NCBI GenBank assembly: GCA_027579435.1
Contig: JANBPK010000956.1
Location: 1-64,000 of the forward strand
Reading direction: 5' to 3'
DNA from: Candolleomyces eurysporus
Lineage: Eukaryota; Basidiomycota; Agaricomycetes; Agaricales; Psathyrellaceae
DNA: 64,000 nucleotides
Position 1 is the stretch's first letter. Each line of letters starts with the position of its first letter. Position numbers and translations under genes: made by a program. Below the pieces are notes generated by a model. It saw only the letters and a program-made list of their open reading frames with translations. It was not told where the DNA came from and searched no databases. Positions 44,511-56,949 of the stretch are shown here, piece by piece.

Positions 44511-47500
44511 AGAAAACGGATGCTGTAGGTTATGAGCAACGACAAACTGGGAGATAGCAACGGCTGCCTACACGCAAATCGAGAGGGCATGAAGGTGAGA
44601 CCAGTCAGAATGACAGCTCTCACCAACTGCGGTTCACTTTGCCATCTTCCCCCCGATCCGTGTCTTCCTCTACCTGCTGCATCGCACCAAGCACCCCATT
44701 TTCTCTACTAAACAACCCCCATAGTAAACCTCTCGGTAAATGAAATAATTACACAATGAATTAACACGGTAGAGGGTGGAGTGAATTTGGGGTGCCCATG
44801 AACGGTGGTTAATTCGAGATCGATACGATGATCGACTGCCATAATAGTTTTCGGGCATCTTGAGATTGGTCGAATACGGTAATATGGGTGACGAGTTATC
44901 GTGTGGAGGCGGTGCGGCCTGTGGCCAGGGCGACGTATCGCCAGACCAACCTTGCAAGATTACGAGACTCTGCCTCGCCAGTCCATGCAAGGGCTACCAT
45001 TGCTTTTGCCGAAGGGGCTCAGATACCAGTTGGGTTGTGGTTTCCAGCTCCGCTACCCTTCCTGCTCCTGGCTGACCCAGGCCGAGAGCTCCTGGAGTGT
45101 CGGTTTTACTTCAGCGCGTACATATGATAGACTCACATATGAAGCATATAAGCGGTCTGCCTCAACCAGCACCAGATTCAGAATAGCTGGTCGAGATCGC
45201 CCTGGCTCGCGCCGTTCCGAAAGCTTCTCAGTGAGTCGGAGTTGCAACGTACTCTAAGACCCGACGCGGCTTCGCAGCACTTGACGAGACGATTCGCATT
45301 GTGGACTGTTCATGGTCCTAAGCTCCGATTCCAATCTCGATCCTTTGTGGCAAGAGAATAGACTTGATACCAGACTCTAGTACTCCGTTTGCCTTCCCAA
45401 CACCTTCAAAACTGCCACACGCTATTCCAGGGGACTGACTCGCGGAGTGGAGACGGCGCGTTTTCAGATTATGAAGGTTTCGCGGGAAGCGGTGTTTAAT
45501 CTCACTCATCTGAAGGCTATTCATAGCACCAGTGAAAGTTATTAAAAACTTGACTTGCCTTCTCCAGCTTTTCCCCCCTTGTTTCTTGCCTTGCGTTCGC
45601 CTGCTGGACTGCCGCTCAGCTACTGCGTTCGGTGGCTTCACAACGCCCTTACCGGATGTGTACAGTTCCGTTTTAGATCGGTGTTCAAACAAGTAGGCGA
45701 TAACGTACTGTCAGCGGAAGCCCCACTCTTGGACTTGACGCAAACTTGACTTGACAGTGGACCTTGCCCTGGTGTAGCCGTCCCCTGACACGTTATGGAC
45801 GAAAATGGGTGCAACGTGCTTCTTTCTTCCGAGGATCTGGATTGCACTAGCCACCTCCATCGATCCATGAGCCCTTTCAATAAGGACAATCGTCGCGAGT
45901 AGCGACCTAATCCGGTATGTCCAATTGCTTCCAGTGAGAATCCTGTCAGGCTCAAACGTTACACGTTACAGGTCAAAAATGAGTTTCATTGACAGAATGT
46001 ATTCATTTAGAAGGCCAGAGTGAAGGTGTTAGAGAAGGATCATAACAAAGATGGACTAAGCCCAGCGTTGAATTGGGATCGTACATCAATGATAGATGGG
46101 CGAGAATCAGACGTATTGGAACTTGGAACTTTGACTGGGCCTCAAGGTCTGATGCCGAAGCTCGCGAGCGCTGAGCGCCGACCGACTGAGCTCACTTCAC
46201 TTGATGGTCTGAATCTTGCTATATTTTTTGCTATACCAGCTGCGCAGTTACATAGTAATTGAGTATATATTTACCCGGTGATACGGTCTTCGCATACCGT
46301 GAAATGAGCTTGGGATCAAATCGGAGTAGCACTCAGTTTCGCCTACCTCAGCTCGATCTAACAGACACTGACAGGGGGCAGGCACCCGCACACAACAGGA
46401 TCAGCGTGTTCAGCTCCTCACTGGCAGCGGGATGCCATCACCTCCTCGGCGGCCGAGTGGGGACTTGATTGGTCTTAGCCCAGCAGCCGGAGGGAGCCAT
46501 CAGTAAGTGGTGTGCAGGTGGATTGACAGCTTTCTGGGCGCATCGATACCCACGGTTAGAGCGTCGATCCTTTTTCCAGGGATGCCACTCACGGGAAGTC
46601 TGAAATGTAAGGGTAGCGCAGAAATAGAAAGTCGGTGTTATTAACCGCTCTGACATGGACAGATGTCTGACGGTGAAGCGCTAGCTTCTTTTGATTTGGG
46701 CCTCTGAATATGATGGGAACGTTCAGAGACCTGAGAGACTTTATGGACTATAATTTTGTGGGTATGTCTCGTCTCCTTTCCTGTCAAATGGGACTCTACT
46801 TGTATGAATGATGCGGGATAACTTGGCGTCCCCCATGTATCGGAATTTATCCCATTTACGCGCCTTCGCAAATCGTCTGGCATCGATTCTTGAACTACAT
46901 ACATAAAATTAAATCCTCGAANTTGTGCCTATGCGTACCCGCTTACCTACTGGCTGCAAGTTTTGATGTTTCGGATGATCCAGTGTTTGCACCCTTGGCG
47001 CTCAAAAAGTCGGAGACATCGGACCTGGAGNGCCTGAGATGGCGTGAACAGATCGATTGCGCAGAATTAGCTTTGAAAGCATGCCACAACACGCTGAAGC
47101 CCAAGCGGAATGTCGGAATCAAAATCTGACTCACGCAAAAGTCAGCTGGTGGCATCAGCACTTATCTTTAAAAGCAATCTACATGCAGCGAACGCCCTGC
47201 CGAACAGATAAGGTCAATTCTACCCTTTTACGCGTCCAACCATACTCCATATGCATCTTGCTATCCGTCGTATCCGAAATGCGCAGNAGAAGCTGCACTG
47301 GAGTGCAATGTTATTCCGTCAGTTTGGGCAAGGTTACTAAGTCCTGACTGTGCTCCCGGTTCAAGCGAGCGCCCAGAAGACCCTGAGCCTCGATGTTCTT
47401 GATCACAATCATGATCCACAGGACCCCACCCCCATTCCGAACTTCCCACCGTGTGTTGAGATGTTTATAAAAATAGCTCCCGTTTTGGTGTGGAAAACAG

Positions 47501-50500
47501 CGCCTTCCCAGAAGGCCTCGAGTATTGAGAGCAGGCGTAATGGAACCTCCAAGGTACATGCCTTTGATCGTAATGTCCGTTGAGTACGCAGGATGGGATA
47601 AGGACAAGGCTTGTGATTTCGTCTTAACGCCGAATTCTTGATGTCCAAAGAAGCATGACAGCACGTTCGAGAGCTCAGTGCGTAAATTGTCCTTCATACC
47701 CGGGTCATTTCGTTCTTTCCCTCTGCTCTTCAGCGCTCGCGAACGNGTGTACGCCGAGCATTACGTTCATGTTGTGACGGTAATTTTGGGGATGTTTACG
47801 ACTTGACGAGACGAAGTTTTTGAGACCTACAGTACNTGCTCTTTCTGCTTGAGATTGTCAATGTGCAGTCTTCGGTAACGAATCGAGATCTCAGCTGCGT
47901 AGCTAGAAAATCCGCGATCGTCGTCAACGCAATGTTCTACTCCCCTTTGGATGAGTCCCATANAAAGTGGCAAATTCAGATGATCAAGGGGTCGTTCGGT
48001 GTGCATGGGGACAGGCTGGCATGTNTTTCCTTTTACAGACATTAATTTTGTGTCGAAATGGTTAGCGCTGGGTCAAATTNGACCAGGCTGACCAAGACCA
48101 CAGCAAACTTAGGCATCCTCACCTCNCTGAATAGACGTGGTCGAGCTATTCAATATGCGCTTCTCGGCAACGAATCTTTGTTGCTAGTTTCAATAGTGAA
48201 TGATATATCTTATTCAATGGAAACCAAGAGGCCCTCCTGTCAACACAGCACTCAAGATGCCATTGCTATTGAGTTGAGTTTGAGCCTCTAACGCTGAATG
48301 TAACTTGTACGAGATTTAGTGAAGTAAGCACTGTATCAGGACGTCGGAACTAAATTCTGCTTACAGCTCACGGATAGGGCAAACCGACACGTTGCACTCC
48401 GTGACTCCTAGAATGAAAGAACAATTCAAAGAACTGGTTCCTCCGCCTCAGCGCTGTTTTGACATGCTACGTAACTTAAGCTCTCGTCGCTTCCGAGGAC
48501 GACGCGTTCACTTTCCAACACAGTGGAAAGGTATGGGCATTTCGGTGTCACTATTTGACCGAGCGTCGATGTGACACGTTCAATACAGAACGACCAACTG
48601 CGCGCTGTGCCATCACCCGTAATGCCTAAATCAAGTGACTGAGACGGGCATCCCTGTCTGGTAGAGGCACTGTTACCTTCCTATGTGGATCAGAGTCGGA
48701 AATCTCGATAATGTCCGAACACCACTAGAAACAAAGTTCTGCGTTTCATAATCATTCCCTACTAGTGACTCCGGATTTCCAGCTAAATAGCTGAGAACGG
48801 GTACAGGTACTGACGTTAGTTACCGTAGAGAGATGGTGATGGAGATGCGCCGTACGAATCTCAGGTCAATTTACGTTAGCAAGCCATTCCATCACCCAGT
48901 AGATCATGATGAACAGTTGAGGTCTTTGGTGAGAAAAGTGAAGACGAAAAATTGGCAGATAACTTTTGATTCAAGGGGATAGAGACTGCTGCGCAATGGG
49001 ACGCCCGAGTCTTTCAGGTCAAAGAAAATGGTCTCTCAGTACGATGAAGTCTAACGCCAGGCACATGAGCGCCCACTACTAGAGACCGCGCAAACTCTTT
49101 CCCGCACGATCACCAACGAAATGTATTACTTCTTACACGGATCTTAACACAGTTTGTGAGCACATACTACTTGCACTGGTACTGTCACAGTGAACTCTAC
49201 ATTGGGGCTTCGTGACATCAGGTNCCCTTTCCCCGAGTCCCTGCCAAACGNNTTGAACTAGGGTGGGTGAAGAACCCAAGGTGACAGTATTGAGTAGACG
49301 GCGATAGCGGCTGATAGNTGTTTCATGCGCAGCATAACTCGTGTCTAAAACGTGCCACGGGACACGCTTAACTGTGGTGAGCCCAGAGCTTGGAACCCTC
49401 AATCCCTTGCACGAAAATCTGGTCCAGATACAATGGACTGCTCTTGCACTGGTCATCTTCCTGACTCCAACAAAATGTAACTCTACGTGACGGTGGCACC
49501 ACCCTTCTCGCCCGGCTTTCAAACGCACAGTCATCTTCTCCCACAGCCTTCCCTCGTTCTAGATTCCCGGCATCGGCAGCTCAATACAAGAATTCAGTGA
49601 GTTAGCGAGCAAGTACATAAGTGGAATGGAAAATTCCATGGACTCCGAGTCTACAGCAGCCTCGAGCTCAAGAATCCTCAGTTTGAAAGCACAACGAAAG
49701 AAAGAAGTACTTGTACAATGATGGCCGGTGGCGCAATTGAAGACGTTCCCGCACCAGGTTTTTCGCACTGTTAGAAGGGATGTAAATCCGCTCGCCACCC
49801 CCATCATCTGGCCCANGCGAGNGAGCAGTGGTGTGGTGGAGATCCGATCCGATCTATCTATCCCCAGTACCCCGTCGGGAGCGGATGGCATACAGCAGTG
49901 AAAAGTACGTAGCCACTCGACAAGGAGTGGCGACCGGCTGCCGCTGTCTAACGAACTCCCAAGTTACTAGTTCCTCGTGCCGCTGTCACCCCAAACGATT
50001 ATAATCACCCTCACCTTGAATACGGCGGCTGAAAGCCAGTCCTGATCTTCTTTTGAAGGCAAGGATTGACCAAAGTGATTCGCCTCGGGCTTTAATTGAG
50101 TAACCTGTAGGTGAGTCTTAAATAGCAAACTCTGGCTCTAATTACAAGCTAACTGATTCGATTGCGCGAAGGGATTCTACGTCGAGCCTAGACTGTATGT
50201 AGTAAGCAGTCTGCTCACCTCAGCAACTTGGAACATGAGAAGCACTGACAATGGGTCTTGGAACTACTCAAATGGATTAAGTGCGAGGCGCGACGGGTAA
50301 CGCTCGAAGTGGAAGAAAATGGGGTTGTCAAGTCAAGTCGCCGTTGGAGCCTGGAATACGTAAATAAGTACACGAGAAGGTTGGATTATGTGCTATCCTG
50401 TCATGAAGCGAAACCAACAGTGCGTCTCTGTGGTCTACAATCCTGTTACTAAGCTTGAGAGCCCCGAAAAACTCATTCAAGAGCTTGAACTACGAAACAT

Positions 50501-52085
50501 GTTGCCGAGTAGAAGGTAGTCCCCGGATTTCAAGACCTCTGAGCAACCCATAGTCATAGTAATAAACTAGTACGTAACAACTATTGACTGGCCCGACCTC
50601 TTCTCTTCCCACCTCGTCCATGATTCGACGGTGGTGACCCAGGCGCCCAACAAGCTCTTTTTTCATTCACGCTCTGATTGCCGAGGACTCGAGACTCTAG
50701 ATTTGCTCGTGAACCTTCTGGAAACTCTGTCCTTCGATTTTTCAAATCTCAAACCAAAATGACTAAGCCAGACAAAGTATGACTGACTGTTTCGATTTCC
50801 TTTCCATGAGCGCCTCGTCCCTCGCCCCATGCGTTCACTATCTATCTCCACCAGTAGCTGTGAACCTTTCCACGCGACAACTTCGAAAAAATTGTTTTCC
50901 TAGTACAAGCTCACAGGCTCACCTCAGCCTGCGAAAAAAAATTTAACGCCGCCAAGCGCCATCCGATTATGTAGTATGGAGGGCTCAGTTGAGCATCAAT
51001 TCTTCATGTCGACACTCCCCAGCGGAATCGAGACGTATCATTGACACCATGAATAGCTCTTGGCTTGAACACTCAGCATGGTGTGCTGTAGTTAGTCAGG
51101 GGTACTCCGCAGAGGAACAAATGCACCCACAAAGTACCTGTCTCCTGAACGCCTATCGACAAATCAAATCATAACGTACACATCTACAGCCTTCGGGCAG
51201 GATCGCCGTGCGTGTGGGTACTTGTATCCACATGTGTACATTGTAGACAGTTTCTCGGTCGAGCGTCCGAGGGGTAAGGGGAACGAGCGTTTAGATTGCA
51301 ATTATTCCAAGAGTTATTCTCTTCCAAACACGGACTCTAAAACATCCTTACGAGATAGAATCTGGACCTCAAACATGAACTGTGGCGAAACGGGAAAAGA
51401 GAGGACGATCAGCCGCAGTTACCGATGTGTGCTTTCAGAGAAGTTTTTATCCGAGACCATCACTATCACCGAGAGACGGAGAAACAAACAGTGGACGGTC
51501 GTCTTCTAACTCGTGCGGCGTGTGGACGCAGTCAGATGTATGTTGGCAATCGATGTCGATGTGAACAGATAAAGATTAGCAGATAGTGGGCAGTGGGCAC
51601 CAGGGACTCGGACGGACTTCGAAGCTGGATGATAAATGAGTTGTCCCGCATCTGAGATGAACAAACCCTGGCTTGAGGCTCCACGAGGCGGATCGAAGGG
51701 CGCAGTCGGACAGTCAGCCAAAGCCTGTCTGTGAATCTGTCGTCATACATCACCTGCGACCGGGGCTTGTAAACGCATACGCCTATACTGCGAACCATGA
51801 GCCACACCCTAGGGCTACGCCGGATCCTCCAAGGAGTGAAAAAACTACAGTGGTTATACAGCCTCGTGGCGATCGATGAGGGTCTCGAGGTGAACGGCAG
51901 GGTTAACCCCGGGCCTTATGGTACGCCTGGTCAGCAATGCTGCTACATACAAGCAAGCAAGCATTGAAGCGCCCGGAGATGAATTTAATCGGGGTTTTAT
52001 GTATGTGTGTGCAGTCCTGAATGGTTAACGGGTCGAAATGGGGTGCATAAATGCGACGAGTTGGTAATGGACTCGCTCCACTTTT

Positions 52086-52106
52086 GAAACGAAACGAAAC
52101 GAAACG
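52086..52106 (+). repeat. GAAAC pentanucleotide run
   Basis: Four consecutive GAAAC units in non-coding DNA. Confidence 0.9.
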
Positions 52107-53925
52107 AGAAAGGTGCAGGTGGCTGGACCAGAACTCGAACTCCGTCCCCTTCGAAATCGCAGAGAGGCGTCATCAGACCTATTACCACACCCTCGGAATA
52201 GAACTGGAAGAACCCAACTACCCGACCGGTCTCGAATGCTGGTACGTGATGGATCGTTGGATGATCCACATCCATTGATCACACAGCAGTAGCATCGTGC
52301 CTACGTGCTTGCCAAACATGCGAAGAAGGGACAGATCTGGAGACGAGTCGGACGGGCGTTTTTGAATGCCGGATGGGTCAAAGAAAGGTGCGGTATACCC
52401 GAGTGAAGGTGAATCATCCAGTCAGGCTACTTTAGCAAACAGAAGCTAGCTAGCTCGAAATAGAGTGATCAGTAGGTTAAGGTACGGCGTTTTCGCTCGT
52501 ACTGAGGGCAAATTAGGAAGTCAGAGAGCCCTACGAGCGAGCTGATCGGCGCCTGACTCAGGCTCATGGACCCATCCATATTGATGCCTGTCGATGTTGG
52601 GCTTTCCCGCGTCCCGTGTGGGGCGCATCGCCCAGGGAGCGCATCCCGGGAAGTGAATAGGCAAGTAAGCTGGCAATTCGATCGACTCGATCAAATGTCC
52701 CCGAAGTGGTAGTATGTGGGGGTGAATGAACAAAAGGATTGAAAGAACGTGGGGGTGAGTACATAGCACGCAAGCAAGAAGGTTAACTCGTTTACCAACA
52801 CCCCTCATATATTGATTAAAGATGATTATCGATGATGAGTGGAGTTTATTCGACGCAAATGCCCCGATAGAGGACCCAAACATACTCGTTTCGGGCCTGC
52901 CCACGGTAAATAAGCGAGTGACCGAGATGATGATCATGGGCGAAGACGAGAAGGCATCCTCCCTTGCTTCCTTCTTCTAGCTGCCTGCCTCAACGTCGTT
53001 TGAGGCTACGTATCCGTGTTGCCGCGGTTGCCACTAGGTGACAGGCAGCTGGTCCGTCTCGCAGCAACCGAACTCGACCATACATAGTCGCAAACGCCCG
53101 TAAAGTAGAAAATCTATGAAGGGTGCGGGCGCAAAACCCTATTTTCTGAATAAGGCCAGCTTCCACGAAGAACTTGGAGAAGAAGATGAACGTGACTGCG
53201 TGGTATGTCCCAAAACGGTCGTCCTCGGACAGAGAGAGGGTTTTACGATTTACGCTCTGGAACGAGGCNTTCGAAGGAGGAGAATCCAGTTAGGAAAGGG
53301 GGGNAGTTTGAAGGGGGGGATGTATGAAAAGGACGCAGATCCTGCAGCTAAACGTGGATTGGTGCTAATCCCACGTGGGAAGATTCGTGCCGAAGGAAGC
53401 CCGGAGCTGTCCGCTGTCTGTCTCCCGCAGTTACAGGAAGAAAATTCAGGCAGTGCGCGACCGAGATGACCAGTGACAGGCGGGAGGGGTGTTGCACGGT
53501 CTGGGTGCNNTCGCTGTGCGGTATCCGTGTTGCAAGGGCGGGCTGAGAAACAATCAGGAGGCCTGTGATGACGATGATTTTCTGCTCGCCCGACGATCCA
53601 TCGTGATGAGCAAGGGTCCGAGCATGGCGTGTGGGACCAGCCGCTTCTGGACAGAATCGGACGAAAAGCAGGTCTGCGGGACCTCACGTGGATGGTAGCG
53701 ATAACGTCAACGCCAATCCTTTTTGCTGTCGGCCAAGACGGTATCGCCAATCCTTAAAATGGAGGCGAATCCGTCGGGGAATGCCCCTGCGCCTTTGTCA
53801 CCGGGAACCCTCTTCTTGTTTTATCCTCGGGCCATCCCGATTTGTCGCCGTCTGCATTTCCCCCTTTGCTCGCCGGTCTTCCAAACTCTGCCCGATGCAT
53901 CTGTGCGCTTTTTTTTAGGTGGTGA

Positions 53926-53933
53926 TATATAAA
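53926..53933 (+). promoter_or_regulatory. TATA box of the C2H2 gene
   Basis: TATATAAA, 60 nt before the ATG at 53994, preceded by a T8 tract. Confidence 0.7.
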
Positions 53934-53993
53934 GGCTACCTCTTCGCCCCGGCTTCTGCACATACGGCGTCCTACCTTGCCTCTGCCTCCGCC

Positions 53994-56268
53994 ATGGACC
54001 AACCTCCGTCGCCCAAGGTCTCCCTCCCGAGCATCCACGAGATGTTTCCCGGTATGTTTTCTTCCACTGTCATATGCCCTCCCTTACACCTCCCCAGAAC
54101 ACCTCATGACCAAAACCAACGACCTTGATAGAAATCGAAATCGTCAGGTTAGTTCGGTTTCTCCGGCCTGGTGAGTGTGCGTGACTGACTTGTGTTCTGT
54201 AGTCAAGTCGACACGATGGCGCAGGCCCTTCGTCGTCGTCCTCGTCACCGCCGCCGGGGCGTTATAGACGGCCGGAGAGCAGCCCGGGGCTGCCACCTGC
54301 TCCTCGCGATCGAGCATACTCTACCCCATCGCGGCCAGACAGCAGCCGTCCGACCGAAATTGTCTCTTTTGATGTTCTCCGCTCCGATCCCTCGAGCTCG
54401 TCACTCCAGCATCTGGTTTCCAGCACCACTCTGCCAAGCCGCGTTGGCAACATGGGCTTCCACCCCAGTCAAGCTTGCGTCGATCGTGGTACAGCGCCTG
54501 CTTTTCGCGTTTCAGTGAAGGCCGGCTCTACACCTCCACTACCCGAGTCACCCCTGCCATTGTCGTCATCACTTCCCTCGTCTTCTCATCTAGCATCTTC
54601 TACGGCAAGACAACATGCCTACCAACAGTCCGAACCATCGAACAACACGTACATCAAAGATCGTGCATCTCAACCACCGCCTACTGCTGTCTCCGACTCT
54701 TCCTCTTCCACGTATCCAGCTATCATCTCATTCCCAGTCTCAGCAGGCTCGGCAGCCAGCGCCGCCGTTGGTGCTGGTTCCACTAACACCGAAATACCCC
54801 CGGCAGACGATGGGGCTATGAGTGAAGACGAAGGGACTGTTGGTGCAGACGGACCCTCGAATGGGAAGAAACATATCTGCCCAACGTGTTTGAAACGTTT
54901 CAATCGACCCAGCAGTCTCAGAATTCATGTCAACACCCATACAGGCGCTACTCGTGAGTTTCGTTTCATTTGCTTCAACCTTCATATCACCTTTTCTGGC
55001 CCAAGAGCCTCATGTTTCCCTGCTTTGTCTCTTGTTTAATGTCTCGAGGTGCTGACGACGCGTAATACACACTGTTAGCTTTCCGCTGCCCCTGGCCGAA
55101 TTGTGGTCGCGAGTTCAACGTCAACTCAAACATGAGACGGCATTACAGGAACCACACGGCGCCTGGATTCTCCAGGCAGCCTAATGACAACAACCGTAAA
55201 CGAAGACGGCGTCTCGAGCCCGCAGGTGTCCTACCTCCCCAGTCAGGCGAGCTTCACCATCCCAGCAGCGCTGGAGGAGGCGTGCCGACTCTACGCCGCG
55301 TACCAGCAGACGGCTTCCTCCCTCCGCATCACCCAGCTTACGTGGGCAGTGACGAATCCGACGCAGAGTACGACTCAGACTACGGCGCTAGTGCTAGAAG
55401 GGGTAGAGAGTATGATGAGGACGAGTACGCTTACGGAGCAGGAGGACGCCCGAGATCCTGGGGCGGGTCGCATCTCACGCAGTCTATGTCGTCTCGCGTT
55501 TCGGTGGGATCATCAAGATCGACATTGTCCCCGCAGCATCACTACTCCTCACCCCCTCGTGGCCACCGTCCCTCTTCTTCTACTCCGTACCACGGAGCTG
55601 GTGGTCCGGTTCCACCTCCACCAGGTGCAGGGCCAACGAACTCACAACACCCTTCCCACCACCAGCCGACCCCGCCGCCACATCCACCCCACCCTCCTCA
55701 TGTTGCGCAGTATCATCCTCATGGGCCATATCACCATCACCGACCCCAACTTTCGCCAAGACATCATCCGTACCCGTTACCCAGCGGGAATGGCAATAGC
55801 GGACCTGCGAGGTTCCGGCGATCATCAACTTCTTCCGTTTCACCTTCCCCGTCCCCTTCACCTCCGCCTCCTCAGTCGGCTGTGAGATACCATTTGAGTG
55901 AAACGCTGGCTTCTTCGCTTTCGTTGTCTCAGAAGGAACAGCAGAGTCAAGGTCAAGGTCAAGGGCAAGGTCATGGGCAGGTCTATAATCCGAGTGCACC
56001 GTATTCGCATTCAATTGTGGGAGAGGGTGAGAGGGTTGTCTCGACAACTTTGAGGCCCGCGTTTCATCCGAGTGCTAGCCCGAGCGGGAGAGAGAGGGAG
56101 AGGGAGAGGGTGTCGGAGGAGAGGGGCAGGAGGTACAGTAGTTTTGGCGCGTATGGTGCGCACCACCCCCACCCACACCACCGCCACCACCATTCGCCTG
56201 GGTATCACCATCATCATGGACCGGGTCCGGTCGCTGTTGGAGCTGGGGCTCCCTCAGGTCATTGGTGA
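53994..56268 (+). CDS. Two-finger C2H2 transcription factor (682 aa)
   Basis: Probable DNA-binding regulator, nuclear. Exons are 53994-54051, 54098-54147, 54203-54953 and 55079-56268, in total 2049 nt. The N-terminus is MDQPPSPKVSLPSIHEMFPE, a short conserved motif in basidiomycete members. A Ser/Pro-rich region and an acidic AMSEDEGTVG patch follow. Two fingers lie end to end: CPTCLKRFNRPSSLRIHVNTH and CPWPNCGREFNVNSNMRRHYRNH, joined across the 125-nt third intron. A basic NRKRRRR stretch right behind them is a likely nuclear signal. The long C-terminal part is rich in His, Pro and Ser, with a QGQGQGQGHG repeat and His runs near the end. This finger pair resembles those of agaric developmental regulators, but orthology is not shown. 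Confidence 0.92.
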
Positions 56269-56949
56269 TTTGGATCGGGGTTTCTTTGCTCTATCTATCC
56301 TCTGTTCGTCCTTCGCCTCTGCTCGTTGTTATTCCTCTATCCTATTATCGTTTGGGACTTGCTTTCGTCTTCTTTTTATTGCTCAGGTCATTTCATGCAT
56401 CCAAACGAACGCACGCACGGCCCTGATTATTTTATCATGCCCAACACACCTTTTGTTGTCTCCTCTCCACGCTTGATCGCTTTCTCGCTATCGTGTCATC
56501 TTTATCCCGCTTAACCTATCATCTCCATACCCACTCATTCCACGGCCNTCCGTNGCATTATTGTATTCCCTGCATTGCTCTTNTTTATCCCGTCTCTTAA
56601 CCTCACCTTTTCAGGCATTTACATATTATGTACNCATGATTTATTGGCTTCCTGCNCAAGCACATCACGTACATACAACATCATCCTCTTTGTAGCGTTA
56701 CACTCGGCTTAGGCTTAGGTGCCTACTACAGACTCTGTCGTTCGTACAGCTATACACGTCTTGTTAATGCACTATAGAACCTGACTTAATACATGTCAAC
56801 TGGTTCCCCGAATCCACTCGTTCGTTCCTCATCCCATTCATTCTTCGCGGGCGTCGCCTTGTCGACGTCATCCGATCATGATAGGTCCTCCCGCTTTCTC
56901 GCCCGCCGCCCGTTACCAGGTNCAAATCCGACAGAGAGTTCCAGGAACT
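56269..56949. other. 3' flank of the C2H2 gene
   Basis: Pyrimidine-rich sequence with several Ns, probably 3' UTR at first. Nothing else recognised. Confidence 0.4.

Larger units (their letters stand above)
43182..53925. other. Gene-poor 10.7 kb stretch
   Basis: No recognised gene on either strand. Frames reach 138 codons at most (52937-52521 minus), with no motifs, paralogues or splice logic. Single Ns cluster between 46.9 and 49.9 kb. Contains a degenerate direct repeat (43961-44079 with 44401-44510) and a short AAACG microsatellite near 52090. The right end is the upstream region of the C2H2 gene. It may hold old, unrecognised repeats. Confidence 0.5.

Noticed and set aside
52100..52200. 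tRNA-like sequence on the minus strand (GAGTTCGAG T-loop and a D-arm-like GGTAATAGG).
   Set aside because: The T-stem does not pair, the anticodon loop would have 12 nt and no acceptor stem can be formed.
53116..53469. 117-codon plus-strand frame before the C2H2 gene.
   Set aside because: Interrupted by Ns, no motif, and overlapped by a longer frame on the other strand.
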